NCBI RefSeq assembly: GCF_013106755.1
Contig: NZ_WHPF01000007.1
Coordinates: 124,001 to 188,000, forward strand
Direction of reading: 5' to 3'
From: Limnovirga soli
GTDB taxonomy: Bacteria; Bacteroidota; Bacteroidia; Chitinophagales; Chitinophagaceae
Length of the DNA: 64,000 bases
The position numbers and the translations under genes are program-made. Below the pieces are notes generated by a model that saw nothing but the letters and a program-made list of their open reading frames with translations, did not search any database and was not told the DNA's origin. The stretch's first letter is position 1. The number at the start of each line of letters is the position of its first letter. This document shows positions 35,617 to 45,125 of the stretch, in pieces.

Positions 35617-37464
35617 CTAATAATCTAATTCTAGTTTCAGGCGGTCTCTAAGCTCTTTTACAAGGGGGTACATTTCGGCAATTTTGTCAAACCGTTGCCT
35701 GCTGTTCATAGTTAAATGGGCTGGCAATTCCTCCTGCTCACTAGTTTCCACCAATATTTTAAAAGATATGCTGCGGTTATTAAAGCCTACCTGAATAAAA
35801 TCTACCAGCAGGGTTTTTTCCTGTTCAATAAATTTTTGTTGGGTAAGTGCATCTACAGTGATGGTAAAGAAATTATCTGCCTCAATTTGTAACCTGGCCA
35901 TGCGGAAAGTATTGGCAGCCGAGTGTTTTAGTTGCTCATCCATTTTAAGGGCATACTCTTCCCAAAGCCTTTTTAGTTTTGCTGTTTCCAGCGCCTCTGC
36001 TTCCTTTATTTCTTCTATCAGGTATTCGCTACCATATTTTTGTCTTAACCCATCCAGCAGGCTTTTTTTAGGACTGCCATTGCCTGGTTCTGTTGCTTTA
36101 TTATAAGTAGGTGTATTTGTGCTAATGGGTATAACAGTAGCCGTAACGCTTTGCTGGCTTTGTGGAGGCGCAGCAGAAAATGGCTTTACAGTAGCAGTTT
36201 TTTTAGTAACCTGTTCTTCAATCAGCAATTTGGGGGCAGTTGGTTTAGCTGCACTGTCTGTTGTGGCCTGCTTTGCCTGTAAGGTATTAATTGCTTTGGT
36301 TTTATAGGCTATTGGTCCGTCAATCCGTTTTTTTTTAACCATACTGCCATTGTCGGTAGTAAGCTCAATAGCCTGTTGCAGAAAATTTAGTTTAATAATG
36401 GCCATTTCTACATGCAATCTTTTATTGCGGGCCATTTTATAATTAATTTCTGTTTCGTTTAAAATATTTAAGGCGCTTACTAAAAAAGATAGACTGGTAG
36501 ATTTGGCTACACTAATATATTTTGTTTGCATGCCTTCTACTACATCCAGCAGGATTGCAGCTTTTTCGTTTACGCACACCAATAGGTTACGTAAAAATTC
36601 TGCAAATCCATTTAACACCAAATCTCCTTCAAAACCCTTACGGTTTATTTCATCGTACAATAACATAGCGGCTGCTAAATCCTGTTGCAGCAGGTATTGC
36701 AATAGCTGAAAATAGTAATCATGATCAAGTATGTTCAGGTGCTCTAAAGTGTTTTGATAGGTAACCGTGCCATTGGTAAAACTTACAATTTTATCCAATA
36801 TGCTAAGCGAATCCCGCATACAACCTTCACTTTTTTGGGCAATTACCTGCAGGGCAGCTTTTTCAGCCTGTATCCCTTCTTTTTGTACAATTTCTTCCAG
36901 GTGTAATACCGTATCATTATTGGTAATACGCTTAAAATCAAAAATCTGGCAGCGGGAAAGTATCGTAGGTAGTATTTTATGCTTTTCTGTAGTGGCCAAT
37001 ATAAAAATGGCGTAAGAAGGCGGTTCTTCCAAAGTTTTTAGAAAGGCATTAAAGGCACTTGAGCTTAACATATGTACCTCATCTACTATATATACTTTGT
37101 ATTTGCCGGCCTGTGGTGCAAAGCGTACCTGTTCTACCAGGCTTCTTATATCGTCTACAGAGTTATTGCTGGCAGCATCCAATTCATGTATATTTAACGA
37201 AATGCCATCGTTAAAGCTTTTACAGCTATTACATTCATTACAAGCTTCCCCATCGGGTTGCAGGTTTTCGCAATTAATTGTTTTTGCCAAAATACGGGCA
37301 CAAGTGGTTTTACCCACGCCTCTTGGTCCACAAAATAAAAATGCATGTGCCAGCTGGTTATGCTGAATGGCATTTTTTAATGTAGTGGTAATATGTTGTT
37401 GCCCCACCACCGTGTCAAAAGCCTGGGGTCTGTATTTGCGTGCTGAAACTATAAATTTATCCAT
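35617..37464 (-). CDS. dnaX: DNA polymerase III subunits gamma/tau
   Basis: This 615-residue clamp-loader ATPase has Walker A GPRGVGKT (46-53), zinc cysteines 65, 75, 78 and 81, Walker B VYIVDEVHMLSSSAFNAFLKTLEEPP, and sensor motif ATTEKHKILPTILSRCQIFDF. The first 360 residues are the AAA+ and collar regions. The rest is a variable tail that may contact the polymerase. It is essential for replication and cytoplasmic. Confidence 0.96.
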   Translation of the reverse strand: MDKFIVSARKYRPQAFDTVVGQQHITTTLKNAIQHNQLAHAFLFCGPRGVGKTTCARILAKTINCENLQPDGEACNECNSCKSFNDGISLNIHELDAASNNSVDDIRSLVEQVRFAPQAGKYKVYIVDEVHMLSSSAFNAFLKTLEEPPSYAIFILATTEKHKILPTILSRCQIFDFKRITNNDTVLHLEEIVQKEGIQAEKAALQVIAQKSEGCMRDSLSILDKIVSFTNGTVTYQNTLEHLNILDHDYYFQLLQYLLQQDLAAAMLLYDEINRKGFEGDLVLNGFAEFLRNLLVCVNEKAAILLDVVEGMQTKYISVAKSTSLSFLVSALNILNETEINYKMARNKRLHVEMAIIKLNFLQQAIELTTDNGSMVKKKRIDGPIAYKTKAINTLQAKQATTDSAAKPTAPKLLIEEQVTKKTATVKPFSAAPPQSQQSVTATVIPISTNTPTYNKATEPGNGSPKKSLLDGLRQKYGSEYLIEEIKEAEALETAKLKRLWEEYALKMDEQLKHSAANTFRMARLQIEADNFFTITVDALTQQKFIEQEKTLLVDFIQVGFNNRSISFKILVETSEQEELPAHLTMNSRQRFDKIAEMYPLVKELRDRLKLELDY

Positions 37465-37534
37465 AGCAGACTTGCAAGATAAGAAATAGGCTTAAGCTTA
37501 AAAGTGAAAGCCGTAAGGTGGGGAAAAATTTATT

Positions 37535-37757
37535 GACCCATCTGTACAACTACAATGTGCTATACTTGCGTCGCACTCTTGTACTGTAGCAAATAGGGCA
37601 GCAATATTTGCCAGATAACATAACTTTCTCCATACCGAAACCTATTTCCTAAGTATCAAACAGTTTAGATCTTGCAATTGGCTGTTTACCTGATGAGGTA
37701 TAACTGAACGCACAAGAGTGCGACGCAAGTAAAGCCCCATTATATATTGCTGCCGGG
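37535..37757. repeat. Paired inverted intergenic repeat, version A/A
   Basis: The left arm CTTGCGTCGCACTCTTGTAC (37565-37584) and the right arm GCACAAGAGTGCGACGCAAG (37710-37729) are 125 bases apart. GCCGGG is at 37752. The element occupies about half of the 453-base gap between dnaX and the tetR-like gene. The rest is AT-rich and probably holds the tetR-like promoter. Confidence 0.88.
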
Positions 37758-37917
37758 TACATATAATTACTACAGATTAAACTGTGTTAACAACTTGGCC
37801 AGTTTCAAACCGCAAATAAGTGCAGCAATACTTATTTTTAGCCGTTCGTAAAAAAAAGTAAAGAAAAATTTGGTAAATTAACACTGTTAAGTAATTTTAC
37901 ACCGTAATTAATAGCGC

Positions 37918-38550
37918 ATGGGTATTGCAGAAAGAAAAGAAAAGCAAAAGCAGGATATAAAAAAGATGATCCTGGATGCATCGATGCAGCTTTTTATTGA
38001 GCAGGGTTTTGAGCATGTAACTATGCGCAAAATTGCCGATTTAATTGAGTATAGCCCTACTACTGTATACCTGTACTTTAAAGATAAAAACGAGATCTTT
38101 TTTCAGCTGCACGAACTGGGTTTCCAGAAATTGGTGGAGATGAACAAAAATTTAGCTGAGATTCAAAACCCTTTATTGCGCCTGTATAAAATGGGAGAAA
38201 ATTACATCAATTTTGGAATGAATAATCCTGAGTTTTATGATGTAATGTTTATACAACGGGCACCAATGGAGGTGTTGGCACAAATGGAAGTGTGCGATTG
38301 GTCAGTAGGCGATACAGCCATTGATGCACTTAAAAACCTATTGGTAGAATGCATGGATAAAGGCCTTATTCAAAAAGCGCCTATTGAAGCGGTGGCTATG
38401 GCTATTTGGGGAATGGTTCATGGATTGGTGTCTTTAGCAATACGTGAAAGATTAAATAAAATGGTACCTAAGGAGCATATTATCCCAGTTATGCATTCGT
38501 CTCTTAATTGGTTATTGGGAACAATTGACAGTTCCTTTAAAAGGGAATAA
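37918..38550 (+). CDS. TetR-family regulator
   Basis: This 210-residue protein has an N-terminal helix-turn-helix: KMILDASMQLFIEQGFEHVTMRKIADLIEYSPTTVYLYFKDKNEIFFQLHE. A C-terminal ligand domain with a TetR_C-like WGMVHGLVSLAI segment follows. It is the first gene of the efflux operon, 60 bases before the TolC-like gene, and probably represses it in response to an effluxed compound. Confidence 0.92.
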   Translation: MGIAERKEKQKQDIKKMILDASMQLFIEQGFEHVTMRKIADLIEYSPTTVYLYFKDKNEIFFQLHELGFQKLVEMNKNLAEIQNPLLRLYKMGENYINFGMNNPEFYDVMFIQRAPMEVLAQMEVCDWSVGDTAIDALKNLLVECMDKGLIQKAPIEAVAMAIWGMVHGLVSLAIRERLNKMVPKEHIIPVMHSSLNWLLGTIDSSFKRE

Positions 38551-38610
38551 ATTTTTTTGCCCTTTCACTTAACATTGTTAATATATTAAACGATAATAAT
38601 AAAATTAATC

Positions 38611-39972
38611 ATGAAAATTAAGCCATTCTTACTGCCCGTTATTTTGTTGTTGATATTGGCGGCATCTGAAAAAGCTGCCTCACAAAAAGTACTGGATAAA
38701 TACATACATACAGGTTTAGACAGTAACCTGGCACTTAAACAAAAATCGTTTGATCTGGCAAAAGGACGGCTAGATTTGCAGAGGGCCAAAGCTTTATTTT
38801 ATCCTCAGGCCGGTATAAATGCCCAATATACAGTAGCAACAGGTGGCCGCACCATTGATTTTCCGATTGGTGATTTATTAAACCCTGTATATAGTACTTT
38901 AAACCAGCTAACTTCTTCAACCAAATTTCCTCAGTTGGCCAATCAAACCATTCAATTTCTGCCCAATGATTTTAACGATACCAAAATTGAAGTAACGGTT
39001 CCGGTATATAATCCGTCTTTAAAATATAATCAACAAATTAAGCAGGAAATGTTACATGGCTACGAAGCCGAAATTCAACTTTATAAAAGAGAACTGGTTA
39101 AGAATATTAAACAAGCTTACTACCAGTATTTGCAGTGTGTTAAAGCCGTAGAAATATATACCAATGCGCTTGGCACCGTACAGGAAAGCCTGCGGTTTAA
39201 CGAAAAACTGGTTAGCAATAATACTGCTACAAAAGAAGTGGTTTTAAAGGCAAAAGCACAGGTTAGTCAGGTACAAACCCATTTAACCGAAGCAAAACAA
39301 AACCAATTAAATGCTGCGGCATATTTTAATTTTTTGCTTAACCTGCCATTAGATACACCTATAGAAAAGGATATCGAAATATTGCAACAAATTCAGGAAT
39401 CACAGCTGGTGCAAACAACATTACCATCCAACAGGGAAGAGCTTACAAAATTAAAAAGTGCACAAACTGTATTAGAAAAAAATTTACGCTTAAATCAAAG
39501 CTATAAGCTACCTGTTTTAAGTGCATTTTACAATGCTGGTTTTCAGGGGTTTGGCTATAAGTTTAATGATAAACAGTTTTACCAGTTAGCTGGTGTACAA
39601 TTAAACTGGAACCTGTTTAAGGGTAACGATAATAAACTAAAAGCTGCACAAACACAACTGGATATTGATGCCATAAAAAACCAGTATTCCACCGCCGAAA
39701 AGCAAATACAATTACAGGTTACTACTACCTATAACTCTTATAAAGCCAGTTTAGAAACATTGAACAGTGCGGCAGATGAAACAATAAGTACCAAAGAGGT
39801 TTACCGACTTACAGATCTTAGGTATAAACAAGGCCAGGCCCTGCAAATTGAATTAATAGATGCGCGTACACAAATGACAAATGCCGCCTTGCAATATTCC
39901 CTTGCACAACTGGCAGTACTAAATCAGGCAGCAGAATTGGAAAGGGCTGCGGCAACATATGCTTTGCCATAA
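38611..39972 (+). CDS. TolC-family outer-membrane efflux protein
   Basis: This 453-residue protein has a Sec leader (PFLLPVILLLILAASEKAASQ) and two OEP repeats rich in coiled helices. The first contains YHQYLQ-type helices (KRELVKNIKQAYYQYLQCVKAVEIYTNALGTVQESL). The second has QIQLQVTTTYNSYKASLETLNSA and YKQGQALQIELIDARTQMTNA, the conserved TolC tip region. It should form the outer-membrane channel of the RND pump encoded downstream. Confidence 0.92.
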   Translation: MKIKPFLLPVILLLILAASEKAASQKVLDKYIHTGLDSNLALKQKSFDLAKGRLDLQRAKALFYPQAGINAQYTVATGGRTIDFPIGDLLNPVYSTLNQLTSSTKFPQLANQTIQFLPNDFNDTKIEVTVPVYNPSLKYNQQIKQEMLHGYEAEIQLYKRELVKNIKQAYYQYLQCVKAVEIYTNALGTVQESLRFNEKLVSNNTATKEVVLKAKAQVSQVQTHLTEAKQNQLNAAAYFNFLLNLPLDTPIEKDIEILQQIQESQLVQTTLPSNREELTKLKSAQTVLEKNLRLNQSYKLPVLSAFYNAGFQGFGYKFNDKQFYQLAGVQLNWNLFKGNDNKLKAAQTQLDIDAIKNQYSTAEKQIQLQVTTTYNSYKASLETLNSAADETISTKEVYRLTDLRYKQGQALQIELIDARTQMTNAALQYSLAQLAVLNQAAELERAAATYALP

Positions 39973-40037
39973 ATAACTAAAAGCATCGTAATGATGCATT
40001 TAAATAAATAATTTAAATAACACGACAAATTAAGTTT

Positions 40038-41087
40038 ATGAGAAAAATAATGTACAGTATTGTTATAACCAGTTTAACAATTGCAATGCTTGCTAGTTGT
40101 GGCGAAACACAAAAGCCAGCCGTAGTAACACAAGATGCCATTATAGTAAATACGCAACCCGTAATAGAAAAAAATTATGCACCCGTACTGCAATATGCCG
40201 GTATGATTGCTGCTGGAACAGAAGCCGTATTATCTTTTAAAATTGGTGGGGTGGTTTCCCGCATTTATGTTAGTGAAGGCGATCATGTTACCAAAGGCCA
40301 ATTACTTGCTACACTTGATTTAACCGAGATTAATGCGCAGGTGCAACAAAGTATGCAAGGCCTTTCCAAAGTACAACGCGATGTAAACCGCGTAAAAAAT
40401 TTACTAGCCGATACCGCAGCTACCTTAGAGCAATACCAGAATGTACAAACACAATTAAGCGTTGCCAGCGAAAACCTGCGCATTGCCCAATTTAACCAGC
40501 AATATGCGCAAATACGTGCTGCACAAAATGGTACCATTATTAAAAAAATTATCAACGAAGGCGAACTGGCCGGCCCAGGAGCACCAGCACTTATACTGCA
40601 GGGCAATGCAGATAATGATTGGGTAGTGCGTTTTGGTGTAAGTGATAAAGACTGGGCAATGCTGCAAAAAGGCAATACTGCCAAAGTAATGCTGGATGCT
40701 TATCCTGAAACAATATTTACAGGCATAGTAAATAAAATTGCCGAAGCAGCAGACCTCGCCAGCGGTACTTACGAAGTAGAAATAAAAGTATTACCACAGG
40801 GTAAAAAATTTGCTGCTGGTTTGTTTGCCAATATTACATTACAAACTTCCGCACAGCAAAATCTTAAAATGATTCCAATAGAAGCACTGGCAGAAGCAGA
40901 TGGGAAAATCGGGTATGTGTATACGCTTAATGCTGATAAAAAAACTGTTTCCAAACTAAAAGTAAATATCGCTTTTATCGATAAAGATCAGGTGGCCATT
41001 GCAACCGGACTAACCGGCATTGCCGAAGTTATTACCAATGGCTCCAGTTATCTTACTGCAAATAGTTTGGTGAGTGTGGCACAATAA
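40038..41087 (+). CDS. Efflux RND transporter periplasmic adaptor subunit
   Basis: This 349-residue membrane fusion protein has lipobox LASC (Cys21). Barrel-sandwich halves are GVVSRIYVSEGDHVTKGQLLATLD and AQNGTIIKKIINEGELAGPGAPALIL, separated by a helical hairpin (QSMQGLSKVQRDVNRVKNLL and QNVQTQLSVASENLRIAQFNQQYAQ). A beta-barrel domain follows. It links the RND pump to the TolC-like channel. A DUF2147 gene separates it from the pump gene. Confidence 0.92.
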   Translation: MRKIMYSIVITSLTIAMLASCGETQKPAVVTQDAIIVNTQPVIEKNYAPVLQYAGMIAAGTEAVLSFKIGGVVSRIYVSEGDHVTKGQLLATLDLTEINAQVQQSMQGLSKVQRDVNRVKNLLADTAATLEQYQNVQTQLSVASENLRIAQFNQQYAQIRAAQNGTIIKKIINEGELAGPGAPALILQGNADNDWVVRFGVSDKDWAMLQKGNTAKVMLDAYPETIFTGIVNKIAEAADLASGTYEVEIKVLPQGKKFAAGLFANITLQTSAQQNLKMIPIEALAEADGKIGYVYTLNADKKTVSKLKVNIAFIDKDQVAIATGLTGIAEVITNGSSYLTANSLVSVAQ

Positions 41088-41141
41088 AAATAAATTATTC
41101 AACAACATTTTTTAACCAGTCAATATTGCAATTATAAGCAT

Positions 41142-41166
41142 CCGTTGCGTCGCACTCTTGTACGTC
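41142..41166. repeat. Intergenic repeat, left half, version A
   Basis: The arm GTTGCGTCGCACTCTTGTAC is at 41144-41163, followed by GTC. It lies within the efflux operon between the adaptor and DUF2147 genes. Confidence 0.78.
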
Positions 41167-41246
41167 TGGTAATGCTATGCAGCTGTTATAAGGCAATGCA
41201 TACTGTAAAAAAATATTCGCATCAACTATATAAATCATTTCAACCA

Positions 41247-41660
41247 ATGAGAAAATACTTAACACTGTGGATCGCATTTTTATTTGCGCTTACAGTAAAT
41301 GCACAAAAGCAAAATGCCGCTTCTATTAGTGGAGAATGGCTAACCTCGGCTAAAGATGGCAAAGTGCTTATCTATGAAAAAGAAGGTAAATATTATGGTA
41401 AACTGGTATGGATAAATACACCGGCAAAAGACAGCAATAACCCAGATGCAACACAAAGAAATAATGATTTGCTGGGAACGGTTATTTTAAAAAACCTGAT
41501 GTTCAACGGAGATGATAAATGGGAAAACGGAGCAGTGTACGATCCTAAATCGGGTAAAACGTATTGGTGTACTGTTAGATTGAAAGATGCGCACACACTG
41601 GAATTGCGTGGCTTTGTTGGTATTTCATTATTGGGTAGAACAGAATTGTGGACACGCTAA
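41247..41660 (+). CDS. DUF2147 secreted protein
   Basis: This 137-residue protein has a Sec signal peptide (MRKYLTLWIAFLFALTVNAQ), which fixes the start at 41247. The single DUF2147 domain contains ISGEWLTSAKDGKVLIYEKEGKYYGKLVWINTP, LLGTVILKNLMFNGDDKWENGAVYDPKSGKTYWCTVRLKD and LELRGFVGISLLGRTELWTR. The family is small, periplasmic and of uncertain function. Its position between the adaptor and pump genes is unusual and suggests recent insertion or a pump-related role. Confidence 0.85.
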   Translation: MRKYLTLWIAFLFALTVNAQKQNAASISGEWLTSAKDGKVLIYEKEGKYYGKLVWINTPAKDSNNPDATQRNNDLLGTVILKNLMFNGDDKWENGAVYDPKSGKTYWCTVRLKDAHTLELRGFVGISLLGRTELWTR

Positions 41661-41677
41661 TATTACCAGTGGCTGTT

Positions 41678-41760
41678 GCGTTAGGGATTGTAGTGAAAAG
41701 CCCGCAGCCACGACCCGTGGCGAGGACTTGTAACGAAAAGCCCGGCCCGCAGGGAACGCC
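41678..41760. repeat. Intergenic repeat E, copy 2 (inverted)
   Basis: The reverse complement matches 6500-6575 throughout, including the paired GGGCTTTTC units and AAGTCCTCGCCACG. It sits between the DUF2147 and RND pump genes, inside the efflux operon. Confidence 0.75.
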
Positions 41761-41836
41761 CTTTTCACTTTTTCATAGAGCAGCAAACAATAGATTGTAA
41801 ACAAACAATCGCATAAAAATTATCAAAACAATTGTT

Positions 41837-44800
41837 ATGAAAATAACTGATTTCTCAGTAAAAAATTACCAGTTTACCCTTATCGTATTTGTGATGTTAA
41901 TTGCAATTGGCGTAAACTCTTTATTAAACATGCCCCGTGGCGAAGACCCGGATTTTTCGGCTCCGGAATACAATGTGGTAGTTATTTATCCGGGCACCAG
42001 TCCGCAGGATATGGAGCAACTGGTAGTAGATAAATTGGAAAAGAAAATAAATGAACTGGATGATATAAAAAAGGTAAGCTCTAACATGGATGATGGTTTG
42101 GCCATTATGGATGTGCAGTTTAAATATGAATCGGACCCTGATAAAAAATACCAGGACCTGGTGCGTGAAATTGATGCCATTCGTGCCGATTTACCAGCCG
42201 ATATAATGGATATTGATATTTTGAAATTCAGTCCCAGCGATGTGAATATTTCGCAGATAGCATTAACCAGTGAAACAGCTCCCTATAAAGATTTGGAAGC
42301 ATGGAGCAAAAAATTAAAAGAAAGACTGGAGAAAATAAAATCGCTGAAGAATGTTGATAATTGGGCATTTCCGCAACAGCAGGTTAGAGTATCGCTTAAC
42401 CTGGAAAAAATGGCAGAACATAAATTGCCATTAAACAGGGTAATAGGTGCTATACAAAGCGAGAATGTAAATATACCTGGTGGCAGTATTGATATGGGTA
42501 CCAAAAAGTACAATATTAAAACCAGCGGCGATTACAAAACAATCGATGAAATTAAAAACACTGTTGTTGCCAGTATAAATGGCAAAACACTATATCTAAA
42601 AGATATTGCCGATGTTGATTTTAACTATGAAGAACAAAATTATATAGCCCGGCTAAATGGGGAGCGTGGCGTATTTGTAACTGCCAGCCGAAAAATGGGT
42701 ACCAATATTTTTGATGTAGAAAAGGAAATGCAACCCGTATTGGATCAGTTTAAAAAAGACCTGCCCAAAAATATTACTTACACACAAAGTTTTGATAATG
42801 CAGCCAGTGTACATAAAAGGTTAAGTGGCTTCTCGGTAGATTTTGCCATTGCCATTTTTCTGGTGCTGCTCACATTACTGCCATTGGGTTTTAGGGCCAG
42901 TTTGGTTGTTATGATATCGATACCCCTTTCGTTGGCCATTGGATTATTTCTACTGGATTTATTTGGGTTTACCATTAACCAGTTAAGCATTGTTGGTTTG
43001 GTAGTGGCACTAGGTTTATTGGTAGATGACAGTATTGTAGTAGTTGAAAATATTGAACGATATATGCGTAATGGCTATAGCAAACGTGAAGCTGCCATGG
43101 CTGCTACAAAACAAATAGGATTGGCTGTATTAGGTTGTACTGCTACATTAATATTTGCCTTTTTACCCCTGTTGTTTTTGCCAGAAGGGGCGGGTGATTT
43201 TATACGCAGTTTACCCGCAGCTGTAGTAACTACTGTAATTGCCTCTTTGTTTGTTTCATTAACCATTATACCATTTTTATCCAGCCGAATTTTAACCAAC
43301 CATTCCAATGCCGAGGGCAATATGTTTATGCGTGGTTTAAAAAGGTTAATCAGTGGCTCTTATAGAAAATTATTGCATGTGGCATTGGCCAATCCTTACA
43401 AAACCTTGCTGGTAGCATTGGTTATTTTTGCAGGCTCTATTGCCCTGGTGCCTGTAGTGGGTTTTAGTGTTTTTCCGGCATCGGAAAAGCCTATGTTTAT
43501 GATTAATATTGAAACACCTTTAGGTACCAGTTTATCTACTACCGATTCTGTGGCAAAGTATGTGGAAACCAATATTAACTCACTGCCCGATTTAAAGAAT
43601 TATGCTACCAACGTAGGCCATGGCAACCCACGTATTTATTATAACGTTATATCGGTAGGCAATGCGGATAATAAGGCGCAAATATTTGTGCAGTTAAATA
43701 ATACAGCTCCAGAAGAAAAACGAGCACTAATTGATTCACTCAGGCTGAAATTTAAAAATTATCCCAACGCCAAAATTGAAGTAAAAGATTTTGAACAGGG
43801 CCCACCCGTTGAAGCACCAATTGCCATCCGATTATTTAGCGAAAACCTGGATACCCTTCGTGCCCTCTCATTTAAAGTGCAGGCATTGCTTCAAAAAACT
43901 GAAGGCACCATGTATGTAAATAACGATCTCACCACGCTTAAAACCGATATTAAAATAAAAGTTAACAAAGAAAAAGCAGGCATGCTTGGTGTGCCGGTTA
44001 GTGAAATTGATAAAACCATTCGTATGGCCGTAACTGGTTTAAATATTGGTACATTCAGAAAGGATGATGAAGACGAGGAATTTAAAATAAATATTACGTT
44101 GCCACGTAACGAAAAACAAACCATGGATGTTTTTAAGCAGGTATATATTGCCTCTTATAGCGGCACTTTGATTCCTTTAAACCAATTGGCAGATGTGCAG
44201 TTTCAAAGCTCACCTACCACTATTCGCCACTACGATAAAGACCGGTATACAACCGTTACCGCCTTTGTGCAAAATGGCTATAATACCGCAAAAGTTACTG
44301 ATGGATTTTTGAAAGAGTTAGATAAAATGCCTTTTCCCAAAGGCGCATCCTATGTGGCTGCCGGCGATATTGAAGCCAGCCAGCAAAGCTTTGGCGGACT
44401 AGGCACTATTGTACTAATTACCATTTTTGGATTGTTGGGAATTTTAATACTGGAGTTTAAAACATTCAAAGGCACACTCATTGTATTATCGGTAATTCCT
44501 TTGGGTATTATTGGCGCAGTTATGGCACTGCTATTATCCGGCAATACATTTTCTTTTGTGGCAGTTATTGGCTTAATTGCCTTGATTGGTATTGAAGTAA
44601 AAAATTCCATTTTGCTGGTAGATTATACTGATCAGTTGCGCCGCGATGGTAAATCAATTACCGATGCAATTGAAGAAGCCGGTGAAACAAGATTTATACC
44701 CATTATACTTACCACACTAACAGCAATAGGTGGTTTGTTACCGCTGGTTTTAGAAAGCAACCCGCTTTACTCACCATTGGCATTGGTAATTATTGGCGGA

Positions 44801-44896
44801 CTAATTAGCTCAACATTATTAACGCGGGTTGTAACACCTGTTTTGTATAAACTGCTTGCACCAAAAGTGTTGCACGATAGCGATGTGTCAAAATAA
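41837..44896 (+). CDS. RND-family efflux pump, AcrB type
   Basis: This 1019-residue inner-membrane proton antiporter has about 12 transmembrane helices. The proton-relay region GLVVALGLLVDDSIVVVENIERYMRNG carries the two adjacent Asp residues in TM4. A later helix has GIEVKNSILLVDYTDQL with the relay Lys. Porter and docking domains lie between TM1-TM2 and TM7-TM8. It forms a tripartite pump with the TolC and HlyD-like proteins upstream. The exported compound is unknown. Confidence 0.94.
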   Translation: MKITDFSVKNYQFTLIVFVMLIAIGVNSLLNMPRGEDPDFSAPEYNVVVIYPGTSPQDMEQLVVDKLEKKINELDDIKKVSSNMDDGLAIMDVQFKYESDPDKKYQDLVREIDAIRADLPADIMDIDILKFSPSDVNISQIALTSETAPYKDLEAWSKKLKERLEKIKSLKNVDNWAFPQQQVRVSLNLEKMAEHKLPLNRVIGAIQSENVNIPGGSIDMGTKKYNIKTSGDYKTIDEIKNTVVASINGKTLYLKDIADVDFNYEEQNYIARLNGERGVFVTASRKMGTNIFDVEKEMQPVLDQFKKDLPKNITYTQSFDNAASVHKRLSGFSVDFAIAIFLVLLTLLPLGFRASLVVMISIPLSLAIGLFLLDLFGFTINQLSIVGLVVALGLLVDDSIVVVENIERYMRNGYSKREAAMAATKQIGLAVLGCTATLIFAFLPLLFLPEGAGDFIRSLPAAVVTTVIASLFVSLTIIPFLSSRILTNHSNAEGNMFMRGLKRLISGSYRKLLHVALANPYKTLLVALVIFAGSIALVPVVGFSVFPASEKPMFMINIETPLGTSLSTTDSVAKYVETNINSLPDLKNYATNVGHGNPRIYYNVISVGNADNKAQIFVQLNNTAPEEKRALIDSLRLKFKNYPNAKIEVKDFEQGPPVEAPIAIRLFSENLDTLRALSFKVQALLQKTEGTMYVNNDLTTLKTDIKIKVNKEKAGMLGVPVSEIDKTIRMAVTGLNIGTFRKDDEDEEFKINITLPRNEKQTMDVFKQVYIASYSGTLIPLNQLADVQFQSSPTTIRHYDKDRYTTVTAFVQNGYNTAKVTDGFLKELDKMPFPKGASYVAAGDIEASQQSFGGLGTIVLITIFGLLGILILEFKTFKGTLIVLSVIPLGIIGAVMALLLSGNTFSFVAVIGLIALIGIEVKNSILLVDYTDQLRRDGKSITDAIEEAGETRFIPIILTTLTAIGGLLPLVLESNPLYSPLALVIIGGLISSTLLTRVVTPVLYKLLAPKVLHDSDVSK

Positions 44897-44903
44897 ATTT
44901 TTA

Positions 44904-45086
44904 TTAGCCAGGCAATAGCTAATATGGCATCGCCGCTTGCGTCGCACACTTGTACGTTCGGGTTTTATGGCGTCAAAAAGGGTTCTAAGCTTTATAAAAT
45001 GGCAACACCCATTTGCTGCTACCAGTTATAACCGTACAAGAGTGCGACGCAAGTACAGCTGTATAAATAATCTGCAGCCGGGCTAA
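44904..45086. repeat. Paired inverted intergenic repeat, version A/A
   Basis: The arms CTTGCGTCGCACACTTGTAC (44936-44955) and GTACAAGAGTGCGACGCAAG (45034-45053) face each other. Outer ends are AGCCAGGC (44905) and GCCGGGCT (45077). The full element is about 183 bases and fills nearly the whole gap between the pump and oxidoreductase genes. Confidence 0.9.
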
Positions 45087-45125
45087 CCTTATGATTATAT
45101 TTAATAACAACTAAAAAATACAAAT

